Positions 7,211-14,774 are shown, counted from the first letter of the stretch. The stretch: DNA of 17,329 bases from JADMII01 sp036278595 (GCA_036278595.1 DASUKS010000239.1:1-17329); one strand, 5' to 3'. Notes: a model not told the origin generated them from the letters alone. Numbers and translations: made by a program.

Positions 7211-7891
7211 TCAGGACAGCGTGTTGAGCAGCGCGTCATCGACGATCTGGATCTCCCCTCGCCGCGCGTCGATCGCGCCCGCGTCCTCCAGCGCCTTGAG
7301 CGCGCGCGCGACGACCTCCCGGCTCGTGCCTGCCATTTCCGCGATCTCGCGCTGCGTCACCCGCACGCGGCCGCCCACGCCCGCGCCCACGCCCTCGTGC
7401 GGCGACACCGACTGCAGGACGATGCGCGCCACCCGCGCGGTCACCTGCCGGAACGACAGGTCCTCCACCAGCGCCACGAGGTGCCGCAGCCGCGATGCGA
7501 ACACCTGCACCACCGCCTCTGCGACCGCCGGGTACTCCCGCAGCGCCGCGAGCATCGTCTCGCGCGACAGCACGATGAGATTGCTCGGCTCGACGGCCGC
7601 CGCGCTCACCGGGTTCGGGCTGCCGTCGAACACCGGCACCTCGTTGAACGTGTCCCCGGCGGACATATGACGGACGACCTGCTCCTTGCCGTCCGCCGAC
7701 GTCTTGAAGAGCTTCACCAGCCCCTGCATGACGATGTACATCCCCGAGCACGGCTCGCCATCCACGAACAGCGTCTGCCCCGCCGCCGCATGGATATGCC
7801 GCGCCGACCGCAGGACGTTCGTGCGCTGTTCGGGCGTCAGCCGCGCGAAGTACGGGATGTTCGACAGCGGGTCGGTCGCGCCCTTCTCCAT
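7211..7891 (-). CDS. Crp/Fnr-family transcriptional regulator
   Basis: A 226-residue regulator: cyclic-nucleotide-binding-type beta-roll (~10-120), long dimer helix (~122-150) and a winged helix with the HTH at ~178-205. The recognition helix SREVVARAL keeps the Arg-Glu-x3-Arg contact pattern of E. coli CRP (SRETVGRIL), which predicts a GTGA-like half-site. There is only one cysteine (C48), so it cannot hold an FNR-type [4Fe-4S] cluster; a DNR-like haem or other NO sensor is possible but not visible. No Shine-Dalgarno sequence precedes ATG 7891. A TAACTT box 7 nt upstream suggests a leaderless transcript. The gene is divergent from the NnrS fusion with 59 nt between starts and is followed by the DUF2249 gene, so these are the likely targets. 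Confidence 0.88.
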   Translation of the reverse strand: MEKGATDPLSNIPYFARLTPEQRTNVLRSARHIHAAAGQTLFVDGEPCSGMYIVMQGLVKLFKTSADGKEQVVRHMSAGDTFNEVPVFDGSPNPVSAAAVEPSNLIVLSRETMLAALREYPAVAEAVVQVFASRLRHLVALVEDLSFRQVTARVARIVLQSVSPHEGVGAGVGGRVRVTQREIAEMAGTSREVVARALKALEDAGAIDARRGEIQIVDDALLNTLS

Positions 7892-7905
7892 GAGACGAAA
7901 GTTAC
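7892..7905. promoter_or_regulatory. Candidate operator and -10 box at the Crp/Fnr gene start
   Basis: On the minus strand GTAACTTTCGTCTC directly abuts the ATG. It matches the GTAAC-N4-GTCAC site at 7188-7201 in nine of ten half-site bases and overlaps a TAACTT -10-like box (7904-7899). Binding here would block initiation, so autorepression is the simplest reading. The site also lies about 46 nt upstream of the divergent NnrS-fusion start. Confidence 0.4.
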
Positions 7906-7950
7906 AGCGCCGGATGCGATGAGATCGATAGCCTGCGGGAAAGAGGCGTT

Positions 7951-10266
7951 ATGGCGACACCGATCACCACCAGTACCACCGTCCGCGAGGCCGTCACCCG
8001 CTATCCTGGCGCCGAGGCAATTTTCGACGCCCACGGCCTCATCGGCTGCGGCGGCCCCAACGGCCCGCTCGAGCCCATCGGCTTCTTCGCGGTCGTCCAC
8101 CACGTCGACCCGCAGAAGCTGATCGACGAGCTGAACGACTTCGCGGCGACCCGCCAGCCCACCGGCGACGAAGCGCACGCGCCGATTGACGCCGGCCGCC
8201 ACACCTACCCGCTCTTCCTCACGACCGCGCTCATCATCACGCTCACGACCGGCATCACGTCCGGCATCGCCGCGGCGCTGACGGGCGGATGGGGTGGCCT
8301 GCGCGGCGAAGCATGGACCGCGACCGTGCAGACGCATGGGCATGTCCAGGTCTTCGGCTTCCTCGCGCTCTTCATCATGGGTATCGCCCTGCACATCCTG
8401 CCGCGCTTCAAGGGCCAGGCGCCGCCGCCGCGCCCGCTGCTGCTCGCGACCTACTGGACGATGCTGGTCGGCGTCGCTCTCCGCGCCACGACGCAGCCGC
8501 ATGGCCAGGGCTTCCTGCGCGTGCTGCTCGGCGCGTCCGCGGTGCTCGAGCTGGCGGGCATCCTGCTCTTCGCCGGCATCGTCGCCGTGGTGTTCTGGCG
8601 CGCGCGCACGAAGCGCGAGCCGTACGACCGCTTCCTCGAAGTCGCGATTGCGTGGCTCGTCGTGCTCGGCGGCATGAACGCCTACCTCACCATTCACGCC
8701 GCCGTCGACGGCCGCCACGTGCTCGCCGCTCCGGGCGATGCTGCCCTGCTCGAGGCCGCTGTCTACGGCTTCATCGTGCTGTTCGTGCTCGGCGTCTCGT
8801 ACCGCGCCCTGCCGTTCTTCCTGTCGCTCCGTCCGGCGCACGCGCCCCTGCGCGATGCCGCGCTCGCAATCATCGCCGTCGCGCTGCCGCTGCGCGTCGC
8901 CGCCGTCTGGGCGCCCGAGTTCGGGCGCTACGGCTGGACCGCACGCATGGACGAGCTGTCGACGTTCGCGCTCGCGATCGGCGTCGCCGCGGCGGTCGCT
9001 GCCCTCCGCGTCTTCGAGTCGCCGGCCGAGGACGCGCCCGCCGTCGAGGCGCCGCCCGCCTTCCGCCAGATGGTGCAGGCCGCGTACGTCTGGCTGCTCG
9101 CCGGCGTGGCGCTCGATTCGTACTGGCGGCTGCGAGAGCTGAGCGGCGGCTTCACGCCGTTCTACGCCGCCGGCGCCATCCGCCACGCGTTCCTGCTCGG
9201 CTTCGCGACGCTCATGATCATGGCCATGGCCTACCGCACGCTGCCGGTCTTCTCGGGCCGCCGGCTGCGCTGGCGCGCGGGCATCCCGGCGTCCTTCCTG
9301 ATGGTGCTCGGCGCCGGCGTCCTCCGCGTGTCCCCGGTCGCGCTGACGCTCGTGCCGTCAAAGCTCGACTTCAAACTGCTCACCGCTGCCGGCGTGCTCC
9401 TCTTTTTCGGGCTCGCCGTCTTCTTCGCGGAGCTGCTCAGCTCGATGTTCGCGCGCTTCGCCGGCACCCAGACGGCCGCCGCAGCCGCCGGTGATGCGAC
9501 CACGGCGCCGCAGCCCACCCCGGCTGTCGCCGGCGCAGCGGCAAGCGCCCGGTTCGAAGCGCCCGCACGTCCATCGCATGAATCGGCGCTACCCGCGCAC
9601 ACGAGCGGCGCCGCGCCCGCACACGCGAACGGAACATCAGCCGCCGCGGGTCCCGCGGGCACCGCGAACGGCACAGCCAACGCCATCCGGCGCGAGATGA
9701 CGGTCGCCGATGCGCTCGCCGTCAGCCCGCACGTGCTTCCGGCGCTCATCGAGTACGGCTTCGGGCCGCTCACCGACCCGGAGCTGCGCGCCCGCATGGC
9801 GCCCGTCACGACGATCGAGCGTGCGGCCGCGATCGTCAACGTCGATCCGGATGCCCTCGTCGCGACGCTCAACAAAGCCGTCGGCGCTGCGCGCGCAGAA
9901 CGCGCCGCCCCGCCCGAGGCATCTGACGACGGCGTCGCGCCGATCGACATGCGGTTCACCGACACCGCGGCGCCCGAAGCGATGGTGCGTTTCGCGCTGA
10001 AGTCCTGCTACGACCCCGAGATCCCGATCAACATCGTCGACCTCGGCCTCGTGTACGCGGTCGCGGTCGAGGGCACGCACGCGTACGTGCGCATGACGCT
10101 CACCGCACCCGGCTGCCCCATGGCCGACGAGGTGGAGGTGCAGGTGCGCGACGCGATGCTTGGCGTCCCGGGCATCGAGTCGGTCGATGTGGACGTCGTG
10201 CCGGAGCCACCGTGGACGCCGGAAAGGATGTCCGCGGCGGCGAGGCGCGCCGTAGGCTGGCAATGA
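7951..10266 (+). CDS. DUF1858-NnrS-DUF1858-DUF59 multidomain membrane protein
   Basis: A 771-residue fusion. Residues 5-66 are a DUF1858/ScdA-N-like domain with GLIGCGG (C33). Residues ~84-500 hold about twelve membrane helices of NnrS type, with THGHVQVFGFLALFIMGIAL and then H148-ILPRF, giving H129, H131 and H148 as haem or metal ligand candidates. A long Ala/Pro-rich linker (~508-582) leads to a second DUF1858-like domain (583-650, no cysteine visible). A SufT/MIP18-like DUF59 domain follows (676-770), with SCYDPEIP (C686) and TAPGCPMADEV (C722). NnrS proteins protect against nitric oxide, and DUF59 proteins act in Fe-S cluster maturation, so the fusion suggests NO tolerance joined to Fe-S handling on the inner side of the membrane. 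ATG 7951 is preceded by a GGAAAGAGG ribosome binding site. Divergent from the Crp/Fnr gene. Confidence 0.85.
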   Translation: MATPITTSTTVREAVTRYPGAEAIFDAHGLIGCGGPNGPLEPIGFFAVVHHVDPQKLIDELNDFAATRQPTGDEAHAPIDAGRHTYPLFLTTALIITLTTGITSGIAAALTGGWGGLRGEAWTATVQTHGHVQVFGFLALFIMGIALHILPRFKGQAPPPRPLLLATYWTMLVGVALRATTQPHGQGFLRVLLGASAVLELAGILLFAGIVAVVFWRARTKREPYDRFLEVAIAWLVVLGGMNAYLTIHAAVDGRHVLAAPGDAALLEAAVYGFIVLFVLGVSYRALPFFLSLRPAHAPLRDAALAIIAVALPLRVAAVWAPEFGRYGWTARMDELSTFALAIGVAAAVAALRVFESPAEDAPAVEAPPAFRQMVQAAYVWLLAGVALDSYWRLRELSGGFTPFYAAGAIRHAFLLGFATLMIMAMAYRTLPVFSGRRLRWRAGIPASFLMVLGAGVLRVSPVALTLVPSKLDFKLLTAAGVLLFFGLAVFFAELLSSMFARFAGTQTAAAAAGDATTAPQPTPAVAGAAASARFEAPARPSHESALPAHTSGAAPAHANGTSAAAGPAGTANGTANAIRREMTVADALAVSPHVLPALIEYGFGPLTDPELRARMAPVTTIERAAAIVNVDPDALVATLNKAVGAARAERAAPPEASDDGVAPIDMRFTDTAAPEAMVRFALKSCYDPEIPINIVDLGLVYAVAVEGTHAYVRMTLTAPGCPMADEVEVQVRDAMLGVPGIESVDVDVVPEPPWTPERMSAAARRAVGWQ

Positions 10267-10298
10267 AGTGCCGGTGTAGCAGCGTGGATGGAGAAGTA

Positions 10299-10320
10299 GC
10301 GGCGTAGCTTTAGCTGCGTC
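10299..10320. repeat. Dispersed hairpin repeat, family 2, copy C
   Basis: GCGGCGTAGC-TTTA-GCTGCGTC forms an eight-pair stem with G-T pairs. It shares AGTAGCGGCGT and the loop with copy B at 6441. It lies between the NnrS-fusion stop and the hemerythrin gene and may act as a weak terminator. Confidence 0.55.
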
Positions 10321-10354
10321 CCATCGAGATGGCAGTTGGGTTCGAAGCGAGGCA

Positions 10355-10368
10355 CACCTGGTTAGGTG
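10355..10368. promoter_or_regulatory. Perfect 5-N4-5 palindrome before the hemerythrin gene
   Basis: CACCT-GGTT-AGGTG ends 20 nt before the hemerythrin ATG and 4 nt before its ribosome binding site. It has the same 5-N4-5 geometry as the Crp/Fnr-like sites but a different sequence. It could be an operator or an mRNA hairpin next to the ribosome binding site. Confidence 0.35.
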
Positions 10369-10388
10369 CCGGAAGGAGGGAGATCATC

Positions 10389-10904
10389 ATGACAACCGCA
10401 ACCGAACCGCTCCGCGAAGAGCACAAGGAGCTCATCCCGCACATCGAGGCGCTGCTCGCCGCCGCCGACGCGATCGACACCGACTCGGCGGACGCCCTCC
10501 GCGCGAAGGTCGACGACTCGTACGCGTTCCTGATCCACGGCCTGATCCCGCACGCGCAGGCCGAAGAGCGCGCGCTCTACCCGGTCATCGGCAGGCTCCT
10601 CGGCGCGCCGGAAGCGACTGGCACCATGAGCCGCGACCACGTCGAGGTCATGCGCCTGACCGACCAGTTGCGCGACGCCCGCAAGCAGCTCGACGGCCCC
10701 GCGCCGGCCGATGTCGACGCCGACCTCCGCCGCATCCTCTACGGGCTCTACGCGCTCGTGCATGTGCACTTCGCGAAGGAGGAAGAGGTCTACCTCCCGA
10801 TCCTCGACCGTGGCCTCTCGCCGGAAGACGCCCGCAAGATGTTCGAAGCCATGGAGGCCGCCGCCGCCGAAGCGAAGGCCGAAGCCCGCGCCCGCGCCGC
10901 CTGA
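10389..10904 (+). CDS. Hemerythrin/HHE-domain protein
   Basis: A 171-residue four-helix protein of the HHE cation-binding family. Likely di-iron ligands are H12 (REEHKEL), H50 and H55 with E59/E60 (IHGLIPHAQAEE), H84 (SRDH), and H125/H127 with E131-E133 (HVHFAKEEE). Members bind O2 or NO, or take part in iron-cluster repair. The last 20 residues are an Ala/Glu/Lys/Arg-rich helix outside the core. The start is ATG 10389, supported by AAGGAGG nine nt upstream; the frame is open further up to 10329, but that extension has no ribosome binding site and no family similarity. It follows the NnrS fusion on the same strand after 122 nt containing a hairpin repeat and a palindrome, so it may have its own promoter. 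The context supports NO or O2 handling. Confidence 0.9.
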   Translation: MTTATEPLREEHKELIPHIEALLAAADAIDTDSADALRAKVDDSYAFLIHGLIPHAQAEERALYPVIGRLLGAPEATGTMSRDHVEVMRLTDQLRDARKQLDGPAPADVDADLRRILYGLYALVHVHFAKEEEVYLPILDRGLSPEDARKMFEAMEAAAAEAKAEARARAA

Positions 10905-10911
10905 CGGGCGC

Positions 10912-10941
10912 GGCGCACCGAAGACGGGCGCGCGGTGCGCC
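10912..10941. terminator. Hairpin after the hemerythrin gene, probable terminator
   Basis: GGCGCACCG (10912-10920) pairs perfectly with CGGTGCGCC (10933-10941), loop 12 nt, 7 nt past the stop. No T-run is seen. Confidence 0.5.
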
Positions 10942-10948
10942 CGATGGC

Positions 10949-10965
10949 CCGCATCCAGGATGCGG
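10949..10965. repeat. Short perfect hairpin in the hemerythrin-NirJ spacer
   Basis: CCGCATC (10949-10955) and GATGCGG (10959-10965) flank CAG. Together with the neighbouring hairpins it fills the left half of the 309-nt spacer 10905-11213. The right half holds no gene and no clear promoter that I can see. Confidence 0.45.
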
Positions 10966-10984
10966 CTCCCCGAGACGCGGTCCG

Positions 10985-11003
10985 CTCTCCGGAATGTGGA
11001 GAG
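10985..11003. repeat. Dispersed hairpin repeat, family 1, copy 3
   Basis: CTCTCC (10985-10990) pairs with GGAGAG (10998-11003), loop GGAATGT, followed by GGGCCGCGGGAGAGGT. Compare the copies at 182 and 6512. Confidence 0.6.
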
Positions 11004-11213
11004 GGGCCGCGGGAGAGGTATCGCGCGCAACGTGACACCACCACTCTTCCCGATTCCTTCCTCAGGGCTGCCCTGATCGCCAGAACCTCACCAAAACGCG
11101 CACGGTCCGCGCGCACATGTGACATTCGGCCCTAACCCCGGGTGCCCGCGCGCGGTTACCTCTTGGTACGGCGTCGCACGTCCGCGCGCGCCGCACGCAC
11201 GGGAGCGACCGAC

Positions 11214-12416
11214 ATGCTCAGCCTGTCCCGACTGCTCACTGGAACCGCCACCGCCGGCGATGCGCTCCGATACGACCGCCACTCGGCCGCGCTGCCGCCA
11301 CACCTGCTGCACTTCTCCGAGGATAAGAAGCCCGTTGTCGTCTGGAACGTCAGCCGCCGCTGCAACCTCCACTGCGTGCACTGCTACGCCGGCTCCGCCG
11401 ACCGCGAGTATCCCGGCGAGCTCAACACGGAAGAAGCGCTCGCCGTCATCGATGACCTCGCGCGCTTCGGCGTGCCGGTCGTCCTGCTGTCCGGCGGCGA
11501 GCCGCTCATGCGCCAGGACCTCTTCGTCCTCTCGCGCCACGCCCGCGACGCCGGTCTGCGCGTCGTGCTCTCGACCAACGGCACGCTGCTCACGCCCGAG
11601 GTCGCCCGCACGATCAGCGAGCAGGGCTTCTCGTACGTCGGCGTCAGCCTCGATGGCATCGGCGACGTGCACGACCGCTTCCGCGGCATGCGCGGCGCCT
11701 TCGACGCCTCGATGGATGGCATCCGCGCCTGCCGCGACGCCGGCATACGTGTCGGCGTGCGCTTCACCATCACGCGGCGCAACCAGGCCGAGCTGCCCGC
11801 CATCCTTCGCCTGCTCGAAGACGAGGGCATCCCGCGCTTCTGCATGTACCACCTCGCGTACAGCGGCCGCGGCGAGCGCATCGCCTCCGACGACCTCTCG
11901 CACCGGGAGACGCGCCGCGCCCTCGACCTGCTCGCGGACCAGGTGCTCGACTGGCACGGCCGCGGCATCGAGAAGGAGGTGCTGACCGTCGATAACCACG
12001 CCGACGCCGCCTACCTCTACCTGCGCCTGCTGCGCGAGCAGCCGGAGCGCGCGCCGGAGGTCCTCCGCCTGCTCGAGTGGAACGGCGGCAACAGCTCCGG
12101 CCAGGCTGTCGCCTGCATCGACAACGTGGGCCGCGTGCACCCCGACCAGTTCTCGTGGCACCTGCCCGTCGGCAACGTGCGCCGCAAGCCGTTCAGCGCC
12201 CTCTGGTCCGATGGCGCGAACCCGCTGCTGCGGGATCTCCGCCGCCGCCGCGAACTGATCCATGGCCGCTGCGCCTCGTGCCGCTTCTTCAGCATCTGCA
12301 ACGGCAACCTCCGCGTGCGCGCGCAGTCCGCGACCGGCGACCTCTGGGCGTCGGACCCCGCCTGCTACCTCAGTGACGACGAGATCCGTCCGGTCGAAGC
12401 CACGGTGACATCGTGA
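11214..12416 (+). CDS. NirJ/AhbC-like radical SAM/SPASM protein
   Basis: A 400-residue radical SAM enzyme. The [4Fe-4S]-SAM site is C50-x3-C54-x2-C57 (RRCNLHCVHCY), with SGGEP at 93-97. The C-terminal SPASM-type cluster ligands are C301, C353, C356, C362 and C384. The segments DNHADAAYLYLRLL, LEWNGGNSSG, VHPDQFSWH and CNGNLRVRA closely resemble NirJ and the Ahb enzymes, which change the side chains of siroheme-derived tetrapyrroles (NirJ on the way to haem d1, AhbC to Fe-coproporphyrin). The N-terminus MLSLSRLL is also family-like. The start is ATG 11214 with GGGAG nine nt upstream; the frame continues up to GTG 11142 without support. The stop overlaps the next start by 4 nt. No nirS, nirD or nirE homologue is visible here, so NirJ or AhbC activity is an inference. 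Confidence 0.82.
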   Translation: MLSLSRLLTGTATAGDALRYDRHSAALPPHLLHFSEDKKPVVVWNVSRRCNLHCVHCYAGSADREYPGELNTEEALAVIDDLARFGVPVVLLSGGEPLMRQDLFVLSRHARDAGLRVVLSTNGTLLTPEVARTISEQGFSYVGVSLDGIGDVHDRFRGMRGAFDASMDGIRACRDAGIRVGVRFTITRRNQAELPAILRLLEDEGIPRFCMYHLAYSGRGERIASDDLSHRETRRALDLLADQVLDWHGRGIEKEVLTVDNHADAAYLYLRLLREQPERAPEVLRLLEWNGGNSSGQAVACIDNVGRVHPDQFSWHLPVGNVRRKPFSALWSDGANPLLRDLRRRRELIHGRCASCRFFSICNGNLRVRAQSATGDLWASDPACYLSDDEIRPVEATVTS

Positions 12417-13528
12417 CGCGCCCGCCGGCCGCCGCCCGCCCGGCCTACTTCGACGTCGACTTCGACCAGATGCCGTTCACCGTCGCGTGGGAGATCACGC
12501 GCGCCTGCGCCCTCGCCTGCGTGCACTGCCGCGCCGAGGCGGTCCGCCGCCGCGACCCGATGGAACTGCTCACCGACGAGGCGTTTCGTGTCGTCGACCA
12601 GGTCGTCGATATCGGCCTGCCGATCCTCGTCGTCACCGGCGGCGACCCGATGATGCGCCGCGACGTCTTCGACATCCTCGAGTACGCGGCCGGCCGCGGG
12701 CTGAAGCTCGGCTTCTCGCCCAGCGCCACCGCGCTCCTCCGGCGCAGCGCGATCGAGCGCGTGCGCGACATCGGCGTCGAGATGATGCACATCAGCCTCG
12801 ACGGCTCGACGCCCGCGATCCACGACGGCTTCCGGCAGGTGGAGGGCGTGTACGCGCGCACGATGCGGATCCTGCGCGACGCGCGCGAGCTCGGCCTGCC
12901 GCTGCAGATCGGCACGACCGTCGGCCGCCACAACTTCGACGACCTGCCGGCGATCGCGGAGCGCGTCGCCGAGGCCGGCGCAACGGTCTGGAGCGTCTTC
13001 TTCATTGTCCCGACGGGCCGCGCGCAGCGCGAGCAGATGCTGACGGCGGAAGAGCACGAGCAGGCGCTGACCTGGCTCGCCGAATTGTCTGAGCGCGTGC
13101 CCTTCCGCGTGCGCACGACCGCCGCGCAGCACTACCGCCGCGTGCTCATCCAGCGCGCCCGCGCCCGCGCGCACGACGCATCGCCGCCGGCGCTCGAGCT
13201 GACCGGCGCCGGCTACGCGTTCCGCGAGGGGCGCGCGCCCGCCGCGAAGGGCGTGAACGACGGCAACGGCTTCTGCTTCATCTCGCACACCGGCGACATC
13301 TACCCGAGCGGCTTCCTGCAGCTCAGCGCCGGCAACGTCCGCGACCGCTCCCTCACCGACGTCTACCGCAATGCCTTACTCTTCCGCGACCTGCGTGATC
13401 CCTCGCTGCTCAAGGGCAAGTGCGGCCGATGCGGGTTCCGCGAGATCTGCGGCGGCTCCCGCGCTCGCGCCTACGCCCTCACCGGCGACCCCCTGGCCGA
13501 AGACCCGTCCTGCGCCTACGTCCCCTGA
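12413..13528 (+). CDS. TIGR04053-like radical SAM/SPASM protein
   Basis: A 371-residue radical SAM protein. The cluster site is C32-x3-C36-x2-C39 (RACALACVHCRAE), followed by the TGGDP motif. SPASM cysteines are C288 (NGFCFISH), C337, C340, C346 (KCGRCGFREICGG) and C367. The blocks DFDQMPFTVAWEITRAC, ISLDGS, TTVGRHNFDDLPAIAE and WSVFFIVPTGRA fit the TIGR04053 group, whose reaction is not known; it is related to haem-synthesis Ahb/NirJ-type and PqqE-type proteins. The GTG start overlaps the TGA of the NirJ-like gene (GTGA), so translation is coupled and the two proteins are probably needed in fixed ratio for one process. A hairpin ten nt after the stop ends the unit. Confidence 0.85.
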   Translation: MTRPPAAARPAYFDVDFDQMPFTVAWEITRACALACVHCRAEAVRRRDPMELLTDEAFRVVDQVVDIGLPILVVTGGDPMMRRDVFDILEYAAGRGLKLGFSPSATALLRRSAIERVRDIGVEMMHISLDGSTPAIHDGFRQVEGVYARTMRILRDARELGLPLQIGTTVGRHNFDDLPAIAERVAEAGATVWSVFFIVPTGRAQREQMLTAEEHEQALTWLAELSERVPFRVRTTAAQHYRRVLIQRARARAHDASPPALELTGAGYAFREGRAPAAKGVNDGNGFCFISHTGDIYPSGFLQLSAGNVRDRSLTDVYRNALLFRDLRDPSLLKGKCGRCGFREICGGSRARAYALTGDPLAEDPSCAYVP

Positions 13529-13537
13529 CCTGGAGAC

Positions 13538-13554
13538 GCGCCGTCGCACGGCGC
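13538..13554. terminator. Probable terminator of the radical SAM operon
   Basis: GCGCCGT (13538-13544) and ACGGCGC (13548-13554) form a perfect 7-bp stem with a CGC loop, starting 10 nt after the stop. AAAA follows nearby but no T-run. Confidence 0.5.
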
Positions 13555-13613
13555 TGCGAAAACCGCAATCTCGCTCGCATTCGCCGGGCTCCCGCGATGC
13601 GCCAGAATGCGGC

Positions 13614-14741
13614 ATGACCACCGACTTCGCCACCCGCGTGCAACCGCTCGGCGAGTTCTCGGCGGACACCGTCGCGAGCCTCCTCGCCAGCGCGGGTGCG
13701 ACCGTCGCCGTGAAGCACGGCGTGCGCGCCGCCAGCGTCGGCTACGCGACGCACGATGTCCCCGGCCGGCGGTGCCGCGCAAGCGGGCTCATCGCCGCGC
13801 CGCTGGACGCCGGCGGCGACCGTGACGTCGTCGTCTGGCTGCACGGCACGTCGGTCAACCGCAACCACGTGCCCTCGCACTCCGCGGACCTCACCTCGAA
13901 GCTGCTTGCGGCGCTGTTCGCGTCGGCCGGGTTCGTGTTCGTCGCGCCGGACTACCTGGGCCTGGGCATCGAAGGCGAAGGGCCGCACCCATACCTGCAC
14001 GCAGGCTCGGAGGTCAGCGCATCGCGCGACATGCTGCTGGCGACGCGCGACATCGCCCGCGACGCGCTCGGCGTGCGTGCAACGCGGCGCCTCTTCCTGA
14101 CCGGCTTCTCCCAGGGCGCGCACGCCGCACTCGCGCTCCAACGCGACCTCGAAGCCGCGGCGGCGCCGGAGTTCGACGTCGTCGCCTGCGCCCCGGTCTC
14201 CGGTCCGTACAATCTCTCCGCCGTCACCGTACCGATCGTCTACCGGCGTCCCGGCGTGAACACCTGCGGCTACCTGGGGTACCTGCTGACCGCGTACCGC
14301 GGGCTGTACGGGATCTACGACGTGCCGGGCGAAGTCTTCGTGCCGCCGTACGATCGCGTGGCGCCGCCGCTCTTCGACGGTCTCCACACGCCCGACGAAG
14401 TGACGCAGGCGCTGCCCTTCGAGCCGGACGCGCTCATCCGCCGCGACTGGTGGGAATCAGCGACAGGAGATCCGGCGCACCCGTTCGCGGCCGCCCTGCG
14501 CGAGAATGACGTCGACGACTTCTCGCCGCGTGCCCCTACCCGGCTCTACGTCGGCAGCGCCGACGAAGATGCACCACCCGAGAACGCGACCGAGGCTGCG
14601 CGCGCATTTCGCGACCGCGGCGCATCGAGCGTAGAGATCATCGAGCTTGGCCCCCTCGATCACGAGGCGACCGCCTACGCCGCCTTCCCGCAGATCCGAA
14701 CGTGGTTCGAGGAGCTATCGGCCGCGGCCGCGGAGACGTAG
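13614..14741 (+). CDS. Alpha/beta hydrolase (lipase/esterase-like)
   Basis: A 375-residue serine hydrolase. Visible features are the HG oxyanion motif (VVWLHGTS, H77-G78), the PDYLGLG strand-turn (~112-118) common in secretory-lipase-type enzymes, the nucleophile elbow GFSQG with S166, an acid D317 or D319 in GSADEDAPP, and H350 in LDHEAT. The catalytic triad seems complete. No signal peptide is seen, so it is probably cytoplasmic. The frame is open from 13371 through the end of the radical SAM gene, but ATG 13614 is chosen: the family sequence begins there and a CAGAAT -10-like box ends 5 nt before it, without a ribosome binding site. The long spacer and terminator before it argue that it is not part of the radical SAM operon. 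Substrate unknown. Confidence 0.85.
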   Translation: MTTDFATRVQPLGEFSADTVASLLASAGATVAVKHGVRAASVGYATHDVPGRRCRASGLIAAPLDAGGDRDVVVWLHGTSVNRNHVPSHSADLTSKLLAALFASAGFVFVAPDYLGLGIEGEGPHPYLHAGSEVSASRDMLLATRDIARDALGVRATRRLFLTGFSQGAHAALALQRDLEAAAAPEFDVVACAPVSGPYNLSAVTVPIVYRRPGVNTCGYLGYLLTAYRGLYGIYDVPGEVFVPPYDRVAPPLFDGLHTPDEVTQALPFEPDALIRRDWWESATGDPAHPFAAALRENDVDDFSPRAPTRLYVGSADEDAPPENATEAARAFRDRGASSVEIIELGPLDHEATAYAAFPQIRTWFEELSAAAAET

Positions 14742-14774
14742 TCGGGCGGATCGCGGCGCCGGCCACGCAGCGCA

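Noticed and set aside
6343..10320. CRISPR array
   Set aside because: The repeated hairpins are too few, irregularly spaced and diverged, and no cas genes are present.
13371..13613. N-terminal extension of the alpha/beta hydrolase
   Set aside because: It overlaps the end of the radical SAM gene in another frame and crosses a hairpin; family similarity begins at ATG 13614.
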